A stretch of 64,000 bases of DNA from Nannocystis exedens (GTDB taxonomy: Bacteria; Myxococcota_A; Polyangia; Polyangiales; Polyangiaceae), in NCBI GenBank assembly GCA_945861885.1, contig CAMAVR010000001.1:62001-126000 (forward strand), in the 5' to 3' direction. The translations under genes were made by a program, and so were the position numbers. Within the stretch, counting starts at the first letter, position 1. Each line of letters opens with the position of its first letter. Positions 26,726-35,095 of the stretch are shown piece by piece. Under the pieces are notes generated by a model. That model saw only the letters and a list, made by a program, of their open reading frames with translations, did not search any database and was not told the origin of the DNA.

Positions 26726-26905
26726 GCCAACCCCCTTTCGAGGTTTTGAGCGCCTTTGGATTAAGCGCCCGCTATTCGCCGCTGTTCGCTTTCGAACAAA
26801 GTAAAAGCGACCCGGCATTAATATTTAGACTATCAAAATGTGTATCAGTCACTTCTCGTTTATCCATTGCGGAATCGCACGTTTTTTTTGGCAAATACCG
26901 CATTA
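26726..26905. other. AT-rich intergenic region
   Basis: This 180-bp stretch is markedly A+T rich between about 26810 and 26915, unlike its surroundings. It is upstream of the KGG gene and downstream of the 86-residue gene, both minus-strand. Several TTGATA/TATT-like matches exist, but no single promoter is convincing. No coding frame or RNA gene is evident. Confidence 0.5.
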
Positions 26906-27166
26906 CTAATTTAATACGCCACGCGACAGATGAGCTACCGCTTCAGAAACCGCGCGCTGAATTTGCGCGTTTACTGCCTCAACTGACGCATCAATGTCGA
27001 CAATAATGCCGCAGGCGCCCGTTTCATCTGAAAAGAAACCACCGGGCGCTTTGTTCGCGTCGTCGCGGTCAAAGCGCATTGCTTCTACCGGAAGTCCAAT
27101 CATCCGTGCGCCGACGCGAACTTGCACGTACCCAAGAAGTTTGCCGTTTTGTGCAGGATTATCCAT
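26906..27166 (-). CDS. Small hypothetical protein
   Basis: An 86-residue protein from an ATG with GAGGAG six bases upstream. It starts MDNPAQNGKLLGYVQVRVGARMIGLPVEAMRFDRDD and has a beta-strand-like N-terminal half and an amphipathic helical C-terminal half (ASVEAVNAQIQRAVSEAVAHL). No cysteine pair, signal peptide or known domain is visible beyond a single Cys. Codon use and the ribosome-binding site support a real gene. It lies between the KGG gene and repeat copy 4. The function is unknown. Confidence 0.65.
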   Translation of the reverse strand: MDNPAQNGKLLGYVQVRVGARMIGLPVEAMRFDRDDANKAPGGFFSDETGACGIIVDIDASVEAVNAQIQRAVSEAVAHLSRGVLN

Positions 27167-27262
27167 GCGTGTCTCCTCGTCTCATCACGAAGGTAAACAC
27201 CGGATCAGAGAGCGCAAGAGGGCTCGAGAGCTCTCGCCGCTTATCGCTTAGGGAGTAATCCT

Positions 27263-27369
27263 CCCGTAAACGTGCCCGTGCCCGTAAACGTGCCCGGTTT
27301 TTTCTTTTTCTAAGCGAGTCGCCATCAAAAACTACCGGGCACGTTTACGGGCACGGGCACGTTTACGGG
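27263..27369. repeat. Dispersed palindromic repeat, copy 4 (perfect 35-nt arms)
   Basis: Left arm 27263-27297 and right arm 27335-27369 are perfect reverse complements over 35 nt, with a 37-nt loop containing a T-rich start and caaaaacta end. Beyond the arms, agggagt and actccct also pair. The same loop layout occurs in copy 6. It lies between the 86-residue gene (its start) and transketolase (its end). A structure this long would form a very stable hairpin in RNA or a cruciform in DNA. Confidence 0.95.
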
Positions 27370-27395
27370 GCAGATCAGATTTTGAGGACACTCCC

Positions 27396-29381
27396 TTAAC
27401 TCGCGCTTCGAATCTTTTGAATCACCGCTTCAGCGGTAAAGCCGAACTTTGCGGCCAATACTGAATCGGGGGCGCTTGCACCGAAGCGATCGATCCCAAT
27501 TGTGATCCCGTTCTCGCCGACCCACTGACGCCACGGCCCCGTAACTCCCGCTTCGATCGACACGCGCCGAACTCCCTGTGGAAGGACGGCGTTTCGATAT
27601 TCGATCGGCTCACTTGCAAACTGCTCGAGGCACGGTGCACTCACTACGCGAACGTGCCTTCCATCTAGTTCAAGCGCTTTTTTAGCCGCAATTGCGAGCT
27701 GCAGCTCGCTCCCTGTCGCGATGATGACGAGATCCGGGCGCGCCCCCGCCGCCTCTTGCGCGATGTACGCCCCTCGCAAAACGCTGCGTGGATCGAATTG
27801 CGCGTCGCGCTGCACACTCGGCACTTTTTGGCGCGACAAAATGAACGCGGTTGGCCCGCCTTTTCGAGCCATTGCTATCGCCCATGCCGCGGCCGATTCG
27901 AGTGCATCGGCGGGGCGGATCACAAACAAATTTGGAATCAACCGCAGCGCCCAGACGTGCTCGACCGGTTGATGTGTCGGCCCATCTTCGCCAAGAAGAA
28001 TCGAATCGTGGGTGTAAATCCAAAGGCACTGCTCACGCATCAGCGCGCTTAGCCGCACCGCCGGCCTCATATAGTCGCTGAAGACCAAGAACGTCGATGC
28101 AAACGGAATATACCCACCGAAGAGCGAGAGCCCGTTACAAATAGAACCCATCGCATGTTCGCGAATCCCAAAGTGTAGATTGCGACCGCTTTGTTCGTGG
28201 CGCGTAATGCTTGACGAATTTTTTAGCAAAGTCTTTGTCGATGGGCCCAAATCGGCCGAGCCACCAACGAGTGATGGGACGAGCTCACCGACAACCTGCT
28301 GGAGCGCACCAGAATGACTGCGTGTTGCTTCATCTTTCGCGGGGAGCGCTTTAATGAGCTGTTCGTACAGATCGGCCGGTGCCGATTTGGCCATAAAAGT
28401 TCGAAAATCATCGGCCAATTTGGGGTTCGCCGACTGCCATTTTTGAAATCGCGTTTCCCACGCAGCTTTGTCGCGTGCGAGCTCGACAGCGCGTTCGCGA
28501 AAGAGCTCGCTTGTCGCTTCAGGAACGAAGAACTTTCGCTCTGCATCCCATCCGATCGCCTTTTTAGTTGCTGCGATTTCGTTGTCGCCGAGCGGGCTTC
28601 CGTGTGATTCAGCTGTGTCGTGCGCGGTTGGCGCTCCGTTGGCGATGTGCGTGCGGGCGACTATGAATGACGGGCGTGTTTTTTCGGCGATTGCGGCATC
28701 GATTGCCGAGCGGATCTGCTTGTGATCGTGGCCATCAATCCGCTGGACATGCCAGCCGTACGCTTCGTAGCGAAGACCCGCATCTTCTGTGTAGGCGAGT
28801 TCGGTCTCCCCTTCGATCGTGATTCGATTGTCGTCGTATATGACGATCAAATTCCCGAGAGCGAGATGCCCTGCGAAACTTGATGCTTCGCCGCTTACCC
28901 CTTCCATCAAATCGCCGTCGGAAGCGATGCAAAAAATTCGCACATCTTCGGTCGGCATCCCGAAGCGCGCTGCCGTCATTTTTGAGGCTAGCGCGAACCC
29001 GACGGCGTTCCCTACCCCTTGCCCGAGCGGACCGGTTGTTGTTTCAACGCCCGCCGTTTCAAAGTTCTCGGGATGCCCAGGCGTTTTTGAGCCCCATTGA
29101 CGAAACGCTTTAATGTCATCGAGCGACAGGCTGTAGCCCGATAGATGAAGCATCGAATAGAGGAGCATCGACGCATGCCCTGCTGAGAGCACAAACCTGT
29201 CGCGACCGATCCACGTTGGGTCTTGCGGGTCGTGCCGCAAGTAGTGAGCCCATAGCTCGAACGCGATATTGGCGAGCCCCATCGGCGTACCCGGATGCCC
29301 GCTTTTCGCCTTTTCGACCGCGTCGATCGAAAGTGTTTTAATTGTGTTTACAGCTAGTTCAACACTCTTAGCGTCGTGCAT
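27396..29381 (-). CDS. tkt: Transketolase
   Basis: This enzyme transfers two-carbon units in the pentose phosphate pathway with thiamine diphosphate. The 661-residue protein has typical length and elements: [36 protein letters not shown], the [15 protein letters not shown] motif, the thiamine-binding [13 protein letters not shown]...[24 protein letters not shown], and the C-terminal [14 protein letters not shown]. It follows glk by 16 bp on the same strand, linking glucose phosphorylation with sugar interconversion. Repeat copy 4 sits directly after its stop. Confidence 0.97.
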   Translation of the reverse strand: MHDAKSVELAVNTIKTLSIDAVEKAKSGHPGTPMGLANIAFELWAHYLRHDPQDPTWIGRDRFVLSAGHASMLLYSMLHLSGYSLSLDDIKAFRQWGSKTPGHPENFETAGVETTTGPLGQGVGNAVGFALASKMTAARFGMPTEDVRIFCIASDGDLMEGVSGEASSFAGHLALGNLIVIYDDNRITIEGETELAYTEDAGLRYEAYGWHVQRIDGHDHKQIRSAIDAAIAEKTRPSFIVARTHIANGAPTAHDTAESHGSPLGDNEIAATKKAIGWDAERKFFVPEATSELFRERAVELARDKAAWETRFQKWQSANPKLADDFRTFMAKSAPADLYEQLIKALPAKDEATRSHSGALQQVVGELVPSLVGGSADLGPSTKTLLKNSSSITRHEQSGRNLHFGIREHAMGSICNGLSLFGGYIPFASTFLVFSDYMRPAVRLSALMREQCLWIYTHDSILLGEDGPTHQPVEHVWALRLIPNLFVIRPADALESAAAWAIAMARKGGPTAFILSRQKVPSVQRDAQFDPRSVLRGAYIAQEAAGARPDLVIIATGSELQLAIAAKKALELDGRHVRVVSAPCLEQFASEPIEYRNAVLPQGVRRVSIEAGVTGPWRQWVGENGITIGIDRFGASAPDSVLAAKFGFTAEAVIQKIRSAS

Positions 29382-29397
29382 ACGGCTCCCTTTGGAC

Positions 29398-30369
29398 CTA
29401 GTTGTGACTCAGCGCGGCGAGATGCGCACTTCCGATGAGGCCTATATCGGTGCTGGTGACGAGTGCAACAGGCACGCTGCTTAGAAGCCCACTCATTCGC
29501 CCTTTGTCGATAAAAGAGCGAGAAAATACGCCATCGACGATGCGGTCGCGAAGCGCGTTTGCGATGGCTCCTACGACAAAAACGCCGCCTAACGCCAGTG
29601 TTTTAAGCGCGAAATTACCCGCCTCGTATCCGAGAAGTTCGACGAATGTATCGACTGCTCGGGCCGCGATTTCGCTCTTTCCGGAATTTGCCAACTCGGT
29701 GATCGCGGCGTTTCGATCGGCCGCGGAGCGAATTTGCTCGGTAATTTCGGGCGATTCGTGCGCGCCCTTTTCGCAAAAATGCTCGTAGATGAGCGCCAGA
29801 CCGGACCCGGACAAAACGCGCTCGACGCTAACGTGCTCGTAGCGCTTTTGGAAAAAGCGAGAGAGCTCGCGCCCGAGCTCATCGCGCCCGGCGAAATCAC
29901 AATGCCCCCCTTCGGTCGCGAGCGGAACAAAACGCCTACCATCCCAAATTAGAGCTGCTTCGCCGAGCCCTGTCCCCGCGGCGATAACGGCGATGTTTGC
30001 CCCCTCTTTGCGCGGAAATCCTACCTGAATCTTCGTGAGCGAATCGCTGTCGAGCGCCATGGCGCCATACGCGATTGCGACAAGGTCGTTTACGAGGCGC
30101 ACTCGCGCAATCCCGAATTGCGCGGCTATGACCGATTCGCTCAGTCTCCACGGCAAATTCGTGGCGTTGCATGCCCCTGAGATTACCGGCCCGGCGATCC
30201 CTAGACAGGCCGATTGAACCGCCTGCCCGTTCAAAAAAAGCTCAATGGCTGTCGTTGCGGACGAAAACCGCTGACTCTCGACATCACCCTTTCGAACGAG
30301 CGTTTTGCCGTCGTCGGCAAACAGTGCGAAGCGAGCGTGCGTTCCACCGATATCGCCTGCGAGAATCAT
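29398..30369 (-). CDS. glk: Glucokinase
   Basis: Glucokinase phosphorylates glucose with ATP. The ATG at 30369 overlaps the tag stop (ATGA), with AGAGGA upstream; the product begins [17 protein letters not shown], the ATP-binding phosphate-1 motif of the Glk (not ROK) family. Further motifs: [43 protein letters not shown] and [14 protein letters not shown]. At 323 residues it has standard length. It is part of a tag-glk-tkt transcription unit. An extra eight residues would result from the in-frame ATG at 30393 inside tag, which is less likely. Confidence 0.95.
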   Translation of the reverse strand: MILAGDIGGTHARFALFADDGKTLVRKGDVESQRFSSATTAIELFLNGQAVQSACLGIAGPVISGACNATNLPWRLSESVIAAQFGIARVRLVNDLVAIAYGAMALDSDSLTKIQVGFPRKEGANIAVIAAGTGLGEAALIWDGRRFVPLATEGGHCDFAGRDELGRELSRFFQKRYEHVSVERVLSGSGLALIYEHFCEKGAHESPEITEQIRSAADRNAAITELANSGKSEIAARAVDTFVELLGYEAGNFALKTLALGGVFVVGAIANALRDRIVDGVFSRSFIDKGRMSGLLSSVPVALVTSTDIGLIGSAHLAALSHN

Positions 30370-30959
30370 CGCTTCCTCTTTAGTTCGCGCCACCGAAAGC
30401 AGCTTGTTGTGTGATCGTTCACCATCCCTGTCGCTTGCATGAATGCGTACACTATCGTTGGCCCCACAAAACGAAAACCTTTGCTTTTAAGCGCTTTTGA
30501 AAGTGCGCGACTCTCGGCTGTATCAGCTGGGATGTCGCCATCTCCGCGCCAAGAGTTTTGAATTACTTTTCCGTTTGTCGCGCTCCAAATTAGCTCGCTG
30601 AACGACTCCCCACGCTCTTGCATTTCCAAAAAAGCGCGGGCGCTTTTTACCGACGCTTCTATTTTTGAGCGATTCCGAACAATCGACGCATCGTTCATCA
30701 ACGCTTCGACTTTTTTTGGCGAATAGCGCGCGATTTTTGCCGGAACAAACTGATCGAATGCGCGCCGAAAATTGTCGCGCTTGCGCAGGATGGTGATCCA
30801 GCTCAACCCTGCCTGAAACCCGTCTAAAATAAGCTTTTCGAACAGGGCGCTATCATCGTGCTCAGGGACGCCCCATTCGGTATCGTGGTAGGCGACATAA
30901 AGCGGATCGACGCCTGGCCAAACGCACCGCACTCGTTTGTCTTTTTGAGCTGCCGTCAT
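30366..30959 (-). CDS. tag: DNA-3-methyladenine glycosylase I
   Basis: Tag excises 3-methyladenine from alkylated DNA. The 197-residue protein shows the family core: RCVWPGVDPLYVAYHDTEWGVPEHDDSALFEKLILDGFQAGLSWITILRKRDNFRRAF, and the C-terminal FVGPTIVYAFMQATGMVNDHTTSCF whose His and Cys complete the zinc-binding HhH fold with the early Cys and His. The stop overlaps the glk start by 4 bp. The pairing with glk is odd functionally but implies coupled translation. Confidence 0.95.
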   Translation of the reverse strand: MTAAQKDKRVRCVWPGVDPLYVAYHDTEWGVPEHDDSALFEKLILDGFQAGLSWITILRKRDNFRRAFDQFVPAKIARYSPKKVEALMNDASIVRNRSKIEASVKSARAFLEMQERGESFSELIWSATNGKVIQNSWRGDGDIPADTAESRALSKALKSKGFRFVGPTIVYAFMQATGMVNDHTTSCFRWRELKRKR

Positions 30960-31002
30960 AGAGCGATCGGTATACTTCGATCCGGCAACAGTAAGAAGCG
31001 CT

Positions 31003-31455
31003 TTACTTCACTTCTGCTCCGTGACTTCCGTCGACTGAGAGGACAATCATTGCGGCGATGCCGAGCGCTACGCCGATGGCTCGACGCGGCGTCCAAACGT
31101 CGCCAAAGAGAAGAGGAGCGACGAGCGCGCTGATCACGACGCCACCGCCGAGAACAATGGTACCGGTTGCGGCCACCGGGCCACCGCGACGAAGCGCGGC
31201 GAAGAGGAGAATGCTTGCCGCGGAAATTCCGAGGCCACTCAGCGCAGCGAAAGCAATACCGAGATGGGTTGGCGCGATCGATGGGCCGCCGCGGAGCCCG
31301 AGAGCGTAGGCGAGCGCGATCCCCACCGCGGCGGTTAGCTCAAGAACGAGTGCGCCGAGCGTGTCATTGATGCGCCCGGCTGCAGCTCGCAAAAAGAGAT
31401 AGTGAACGGCGATCCCAAACGCGCCGCCAATGGCGGAGATAACCCAGGGCTGCAT
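31003..31455 (-). CDS. EamA/DMT-like half transporter
   Basis: A 150-residue protein with about five hydrophobic segments and a terminal helix WTPRRAIGVALGIAAMIVLSV, matching one EamA repeat. Most DMT transporters have two EamA repeats, so this small form would have to dimerise, as SMR-type and short EamA proteins do. Substrate is unknown. It lies upstream of tag on the same strand (43-bp gap), so it may head the operon. Its start is near repeat copy 5. Confidence 0.7.
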   Translation of the reverse strand: MQPWVISAIGGAFGIAVHYLFLRAAAGRINDTLGALVLELTAAVGIALAYALGLRGGPSIAPTHLGIAFAALSGLGISAASILLFAALRRGGPVAATGTIVLGGGVVISALVAPLLFGDVWTPRRAIGVALGIAAMIVLSVDGSHGAEVK

Positions 31456-31482
31456 CCCGCCGAGCCTAGCACTTTGATCTCC

Positions 31483-31558
31483 CCCGTAAACGTGCCCGTG
31501 CCCGTAAACGTGCCCGGCCTTTTCTCAGGGCAGTCAGAAAAACAGGGCACGGGCACGG
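31483..31558. repeat. Dispersed palindromic repeat, copy 5 (shortened right arm)
   Basis: A full 35-nt left arm (31483-31517) is followed by a short right arm (agggcacgggcacgg, 31544-31558). It lies between the EamA-like gene and the large proline-rich secreted gene. Confidence 0.9.
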
Positions 31559-31573
31559 AGCGGATTTTCAGCG

Positions 31574-33409
31574 CTACGAATGCGGTTCAAATGTCAAAGC
31601 GCCGCTTTGTTGAATTGTTCGCGTTGGCGGAGGAGGCGGCGCAACTGGGATAATCAGATGCGGTGGAATCCGAATTGGGCGGTGCGGACGCCACGGCGCG
31701 ACCGGGCCGACCGGTGGACGAATCGGGTCAATCGGAACAACCGGCGGGCGAATTGGGTTGATCGGGTTGATCGGCGGGCGAATTGGATTGATCGGCTGAA
31801 CCGGAACAATTGGACGCACCGGGACCGTCGGGACTATCGGGATCATCGGGACCACCGGGGCCATCGGGCGAACCGGGATCATCGGGCGAACCGGGATCAT
31901 CGGACGCGAAGGGAACCTCGGGCGTACCGGAATCAGCGGGCTCGCTGCGACGTCGCTCGATATCGCCAGCGCTTCCGACTCGAAGTCATCCTCGCCAGCG
32001 AACGATTCGCGCGCGCTCAATCGACCATTGCGACCGATCGCCATCCGCATCGGCGTTTGAAGATCGTGTATTGCGCCATTCACACGGACGCGCGCGGCAG
32101 CGTTGCTCGCAGCCCACTTGCTAAAGTTCGACTGCACAGCCTGCTTCGCGACAACACCACGAACCAGCACTTCGGCTCGCCCGCCACCGAGCGGATTGAA
32201 CTTCGGAAGGCGCGCCCGAATCCCCGCGACAATCGGCGATTTTTCGACGAGATCGGCGAATGTTGCATCGACGATGGCGGTGTATCGGTATGTGAGGTTT
32301 GCGACCGCATGTGCCGCTAGTGGTTGTGTCGTACTGGCGGCTCCCGACGGAAGAAATTCGCAAATTCCGGCGACACTAAGCCCGATCGTCGCCGTGGCCG
32401 ACTCACCTCTTTGGAGCAGCGCCAAGCCGACCTGATCGCTCGTTGTGCCGCTGGTGCTATCGCCAGGCAAGCGCGCCCACAAAACAGCCGGAACGCTCGT
32501 TTTCGCGCCGTTGATCACAGCGCTTGCCGAGAAGATCGCGCCATCGAGCGGCACCGGCACCCAGCTGAGATTGAGAGCTGGGTTTGCTGAAGCAAATTGC
32601 TTGATGAGCTTCTGCCAACCGACGGCATAGTCGAGCGTCGCCGTCCCCCCCTCGAGCGCGCCGTACTGTTGATATGCGTTTAGAATCGTCGTGTTTAAGT
32701 TATCGATTTGCGCTTGAAGATCGGCGATCGGCTGGAGGGCGGCGGTGAGCGCATTTAGCTGTGCGGTATAAGCATTAAATGAGCTTTGATACGCAGCATC
32801 TGCAGCATCGGCTGCAGCTTGAGCTGGCGCCAACGTACTTGTATTAAACGCTTCGACCGCCGCTTCTGCCTGCTGCATGGCCGCCAGGAGCGTTGCGCAT
32901 GCCTCCGCGGAATTGAGCGTCATGCACTGGTCGTATCCGGCTTGAGCCGACTGCAGCTGCGCCGCCAGATCGATCTTCTGATTCATCGCGTTTGTCAGCG
33001 CCTGACCAACGGCGGTCTGCGTTACCAACTTGGCGTTCGCGTCGTCCTCCAGCAGCTCGACCGCTGCAGAGAGGCGATCGTAGTCGGCCAAGAAGCCATC
33101 GACTCTGGCTTGCAAGTCGCGAACGCTTGCCAGCGTCGAATTGACTGTCGCAGAAATGTTCGTTATTTGCGGGCAATACTGCGTGTTTGCCGTTTGCGTC
33201 AGACCGCTGACTGTTGCGTCGCCCGACGCGGGCGGCAGCGTATACGCCGTCTTGCATGTCTCGTCGAACAGGACGCCATTCGACCCTCCCGCCGGTGTTT
33301 TGATGGTTCCGACTTTAGAACTGCATGCTGGATCGAGGTTTACTGCCGCAACGGCCTGCGCTCCAAAGAGCGAAAAAATTCCAAATAAAGAGATCGATCG
33401 GAAGCGCAT
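31574..33409 (-). CDS. Large secreted protein with Pro-rich tail (paralogue of the 35096-36808 protein)
   Basis: An ATG at 33409 (an in-frame GTG precedes it) begins a signal peptide ending FSLFGAQAVAA|VN. The 611-residue protein has a Cys-containing N-terminal module (ACSSKV...GVLFDETCKTAYTLPPASGDATVSG ... YCP), an extended helical/coiled-coil region (about 85-245), a middle beta-rich region, and a C-terminal tail of repeated P-x-x-P-x-R-P/PINPIRP units (about 480-590) ending in GALTFEPHS. The N-terminal, helical and middle modules match those of the paralogue at 35096 at conserved spacing, including CxxLNS..AC. It is the last gene of a four-gene minus-strand block. Possible role: surface filament or adhesion protein, not known from family. 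Confidence 0.7.
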   Translation of the reverse strand: MRFRSISLFGIFSLFGAQAVAAVNLDPACSSKVGTIKTPAGGSNGVLFDETCKTAYTLPPASGDATVSGLTQTANTQYCPQITNISATVNSTLASVRDLQARVDGFLADYDRLSAAVELLEDDANAKLVTQTAVGQALTNAMNQKIDLAAQLQSAQAGYDQCMTLNSAEACATLLAAMQQAEAAVEAFNTSTLAPAQAAADAADAAYQSSFNAYTAQLNALTAALQPIADLQAQIDNLNTTILNAYQQYGALEGGTATLDYAVGWQKLIKQFASANPALNLSWVPVPLDGAIFSASAVINGAKTSVPAVLWARLPGDSTSGTTSDQVGLALLQRGESATATIGLSVAGICEFLPSGAASTTQPLAAHAVANLTYRYTAIVDATFADLVEKSPIVAGIRARLPKFNPLGGGRAEVLVRGVVAKQAVQSNFSKWAASNAAARVRVNGAIHDLQTPMRMAIGRNGRLSARESFAGEDDFESEALAISSDVAASPLIPVRPRFPSRPMIPVRPMIPVRPMAPVVPMIPIVPTVPVRPIVPVQPINPIRPPINPINPIRPPVVPIDPIRPPVGPVAPWRPHRPIRIPPHLIIPVAPPPPPTRTIQQSGALTFEPHS

Positions 33410-33445
33410 CACGCACCGTTTTCTTAAGTTAGAGAGGACTACAAG

Positions 33446-34384
33446 TTAGAGAGCCTTCATACCGGTGGCGGTCAACACGCCAGCGTACGGAGTACCGTCG
33501 ACGTCCCCCTTTAGTTGAATCACGATCGACGCTTTGCCTGTCGAGAAGTCGCATAGAACATCCTTCGCGTTGATCGGGAGACCAAACACGGGCGCGAAGG
33601 GGTTTGTGTTGGCTTGAAAATACGTTCGCGCGGCGTCGATGATCGGCTGTGTGGCGCCGATAACTTGCGATAGCGCGTCTGGAGCGAACGATATCGTTAG
33701 ATCGGCCTCCGTGAGCGATACCGAGTTGACGATCGAAAACCCATTGTTGTGATTGCCGGCAGCGATTGCCGCTTTTGTGGCCGCCTCCAAAAATTCACCG
33801 CCGACAAATGGCAAGAGGCCAATCGTGAGCGGCACATCAGCATCTCGCCGAATGATGCGCTTGTACGTCAGCGCGCCGATCCCATTCGCTTTTACGACAT
33901 TTGCTTTGGTACGAATATCTGCACAAAATGCGCTAGAAAATGCGCCTTGGTAGCCGACCGGAAGCACGCCGTACGAGATTGTCCACTGAATGACCGAGGG
34001 AAAATTGACGATGACAATGTCGGTCGAGTCTGCGCTTTCGGTATACGCGTGAATCGGATCGACGGCGCCTTCGACGGTGAACGAAAAGGTTAACTTTTTG
34101 CGTGGCGGCGCGGCATCGGGCTCGTTTCTTCCGCCATCTGCGGAGGGTAGCGGAGCTCCTCCGTCGGGGCGTGGTGGCGTCACGCCGCCATCGGTTCGCC
34201 GCGGTGCACCGCCATCGCCACCATGACTGACAATCACACTTGCGTCGTCTCGGACGCCGGGTTCGCCCTCAGGTGACGGGATCGTCGGCTGAATGAGGCC
34301 GTTGTCGCCGCTTGACGCGGGGGCACAACCTACGATCAGAATAAGTGCCAAACCTGAACCGCGTGCTGCGTAGTTCATTATCAT
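33446..34384 (-). CDS. Lipoprotein with Asp/Gly/Pro-rich linker
   Basis: The 312-residue product has a lipoprotein signal ending LILIVGC|APAS and a flexible linker rich in DGG and PP (about 25-95). A C-terminal domain of about 215 residues follows (KKLTFSFTVEGAVDPIHAYTESADSTDIVIVNFPSVIQW ... ADLTISFAPDALSQVIG...KGDVDGTPYAGVLTATG), probably beta-rich with two cysteines. I do not recognise the domain. GGAG lies about 10 bases before the ATG. It sits between the anchored coiled-coil gene and the large secreted paralogue. Confidence 0.7.
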   Translation of the reverse strand: MIMNYAARGSGLALILIVGCAPASSGDNGLIQPTIPSPEGEPGVRDDASVIVSHGGDGGAPRRTDGGVTPPRPDGGAPLPSADGGRNEPDAAPPRKKLTFSFTVEGAVDPIHAYTESADSTDIVIVNFPSVIQWTISYGVLPVGYQGAFSSAFCADIRTKANVVKANGIGALTYKRIIRRDADVPLTIGLLPFVGGEFLEAATKAAIAAGNHNNGFSIVNSVSLTEADLTISFAPDALSQVIGATQPIIDAARTYFQANTNPFAPVFGLPINAKDVLCDFSTGKASIVIQLKGDVDGTPYAGVLTATGMKAL

Positions 34385-34457
34385 TTTCGGTAGTCTCCGT
34401 CTCTAAGCTCTCGTCAGATCAAACTGCGACGTCGTTCAATATACTATTGCCCGTCGA

Positions 34458-35003
34458 TTAATTGGCCGGGCTATCAACATCTTTGGCAAGGTATTTGGCC
34501 ACTCGTGCGTTGTGGACTTTTTCGTAGTCTGCCACTTCGCGCTCTAAATCTTCGGCGGCGAGGCGTGCGAGTTGCCCTTGCATCAGTGCGTGACGGTGCA
34601 TGAGCGAGCCGAATTCTGCGCGCTCCGAGTCTGTCGCGGCACCGGAATTCAGTCGCCCGATGGCGTTTCGTTCTAGCAGCTCCCTTGCGATTTCAGAAAC
34701 TGTATCGCGAAGCTCATTTTCGGTCATTGTTTCGATTACTCCGGCCGGTTCGACCGGCGGGGCTTCTTCGGCCCGCTTTGGCTCGACGGCCTCCGGAACG
34801 CCGTTTTCGACCGCAATGAGCGGCCTCGAGTTCGCTTCCGGCGCCGGCTCGGCCGCTTCATGAACATCGTCGGCGGCGATCGACTTTGTAGGCGCGCGGT
34901 TCTCCCCGTGATGTCGGGTGACGACGACAGCCGCCAGCGCACCACCAACGGCAACCACTCCCAAAAGCAACCCAATTTTGCGACTTATCAATTGATTGTT
35001 CAC
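34458..35003 (-). CDS. Anchored Pro/Glu-rich protein with helical C-terminus
   Basis: A GTG start with AGGAG seven bases upstream gives 181 residues. An N-terminal membrane segment (about 8-30, RKIGLLLGVVAVGGALAAVVV) is followed by a Glu/Pro/Ala-rich linker. Its C-terminus is helical and possibly coiled-coil (NELRDTVSEIARELLERNAIGRL ... HRHALMQGQLARLAAEDLEREVADYEKVHNARVAKYL). No known family. It lies between the two paralogues' block members; a link to export or anchoring is inferred. Confidence 0.65.
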   Translation of the reverse strand: MNNQLISRKIGLLLGVVAVGGALAAVVVTRHHGENRAPTKSIAADDVHEAAEPAPEANSRPLIAVENGVPEAVEPKRAEEAPPVEPAGVIETMTENELRDTVSEIARELLERNAIGRLNSGAATDSERAEFGSLMHRHALMQGQLARLAAEDLEREVADYEKVHNARVAKYLAKDVDSPAN

Positions 35004-35095
35004 GACTCAGCTCCTGAGCTCAAACTGATGGTTTCAGTTCAAATGGGAGGCCTGACGATCCTGCACAGGCCTCCCATTTACCACTTACCGCATGC

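Noticed and set aside
27263..27369. Repeat copies as simple Rho-independent terminators
   Set aside because: The arms are far longer than needed and lack a T-run after the stem; some copies lie within or upstream of genes, so termination alone does not explain them.
31810..32124. Collagen-like frame (GPSGLSGSSGPPGPSGEPGSS) on the plus strand
   Set aside because: It is the antisense of the Pro-rich tail of the 31574-33409 gene, which has a signal peptide and a clear paralogue on the minus strand.
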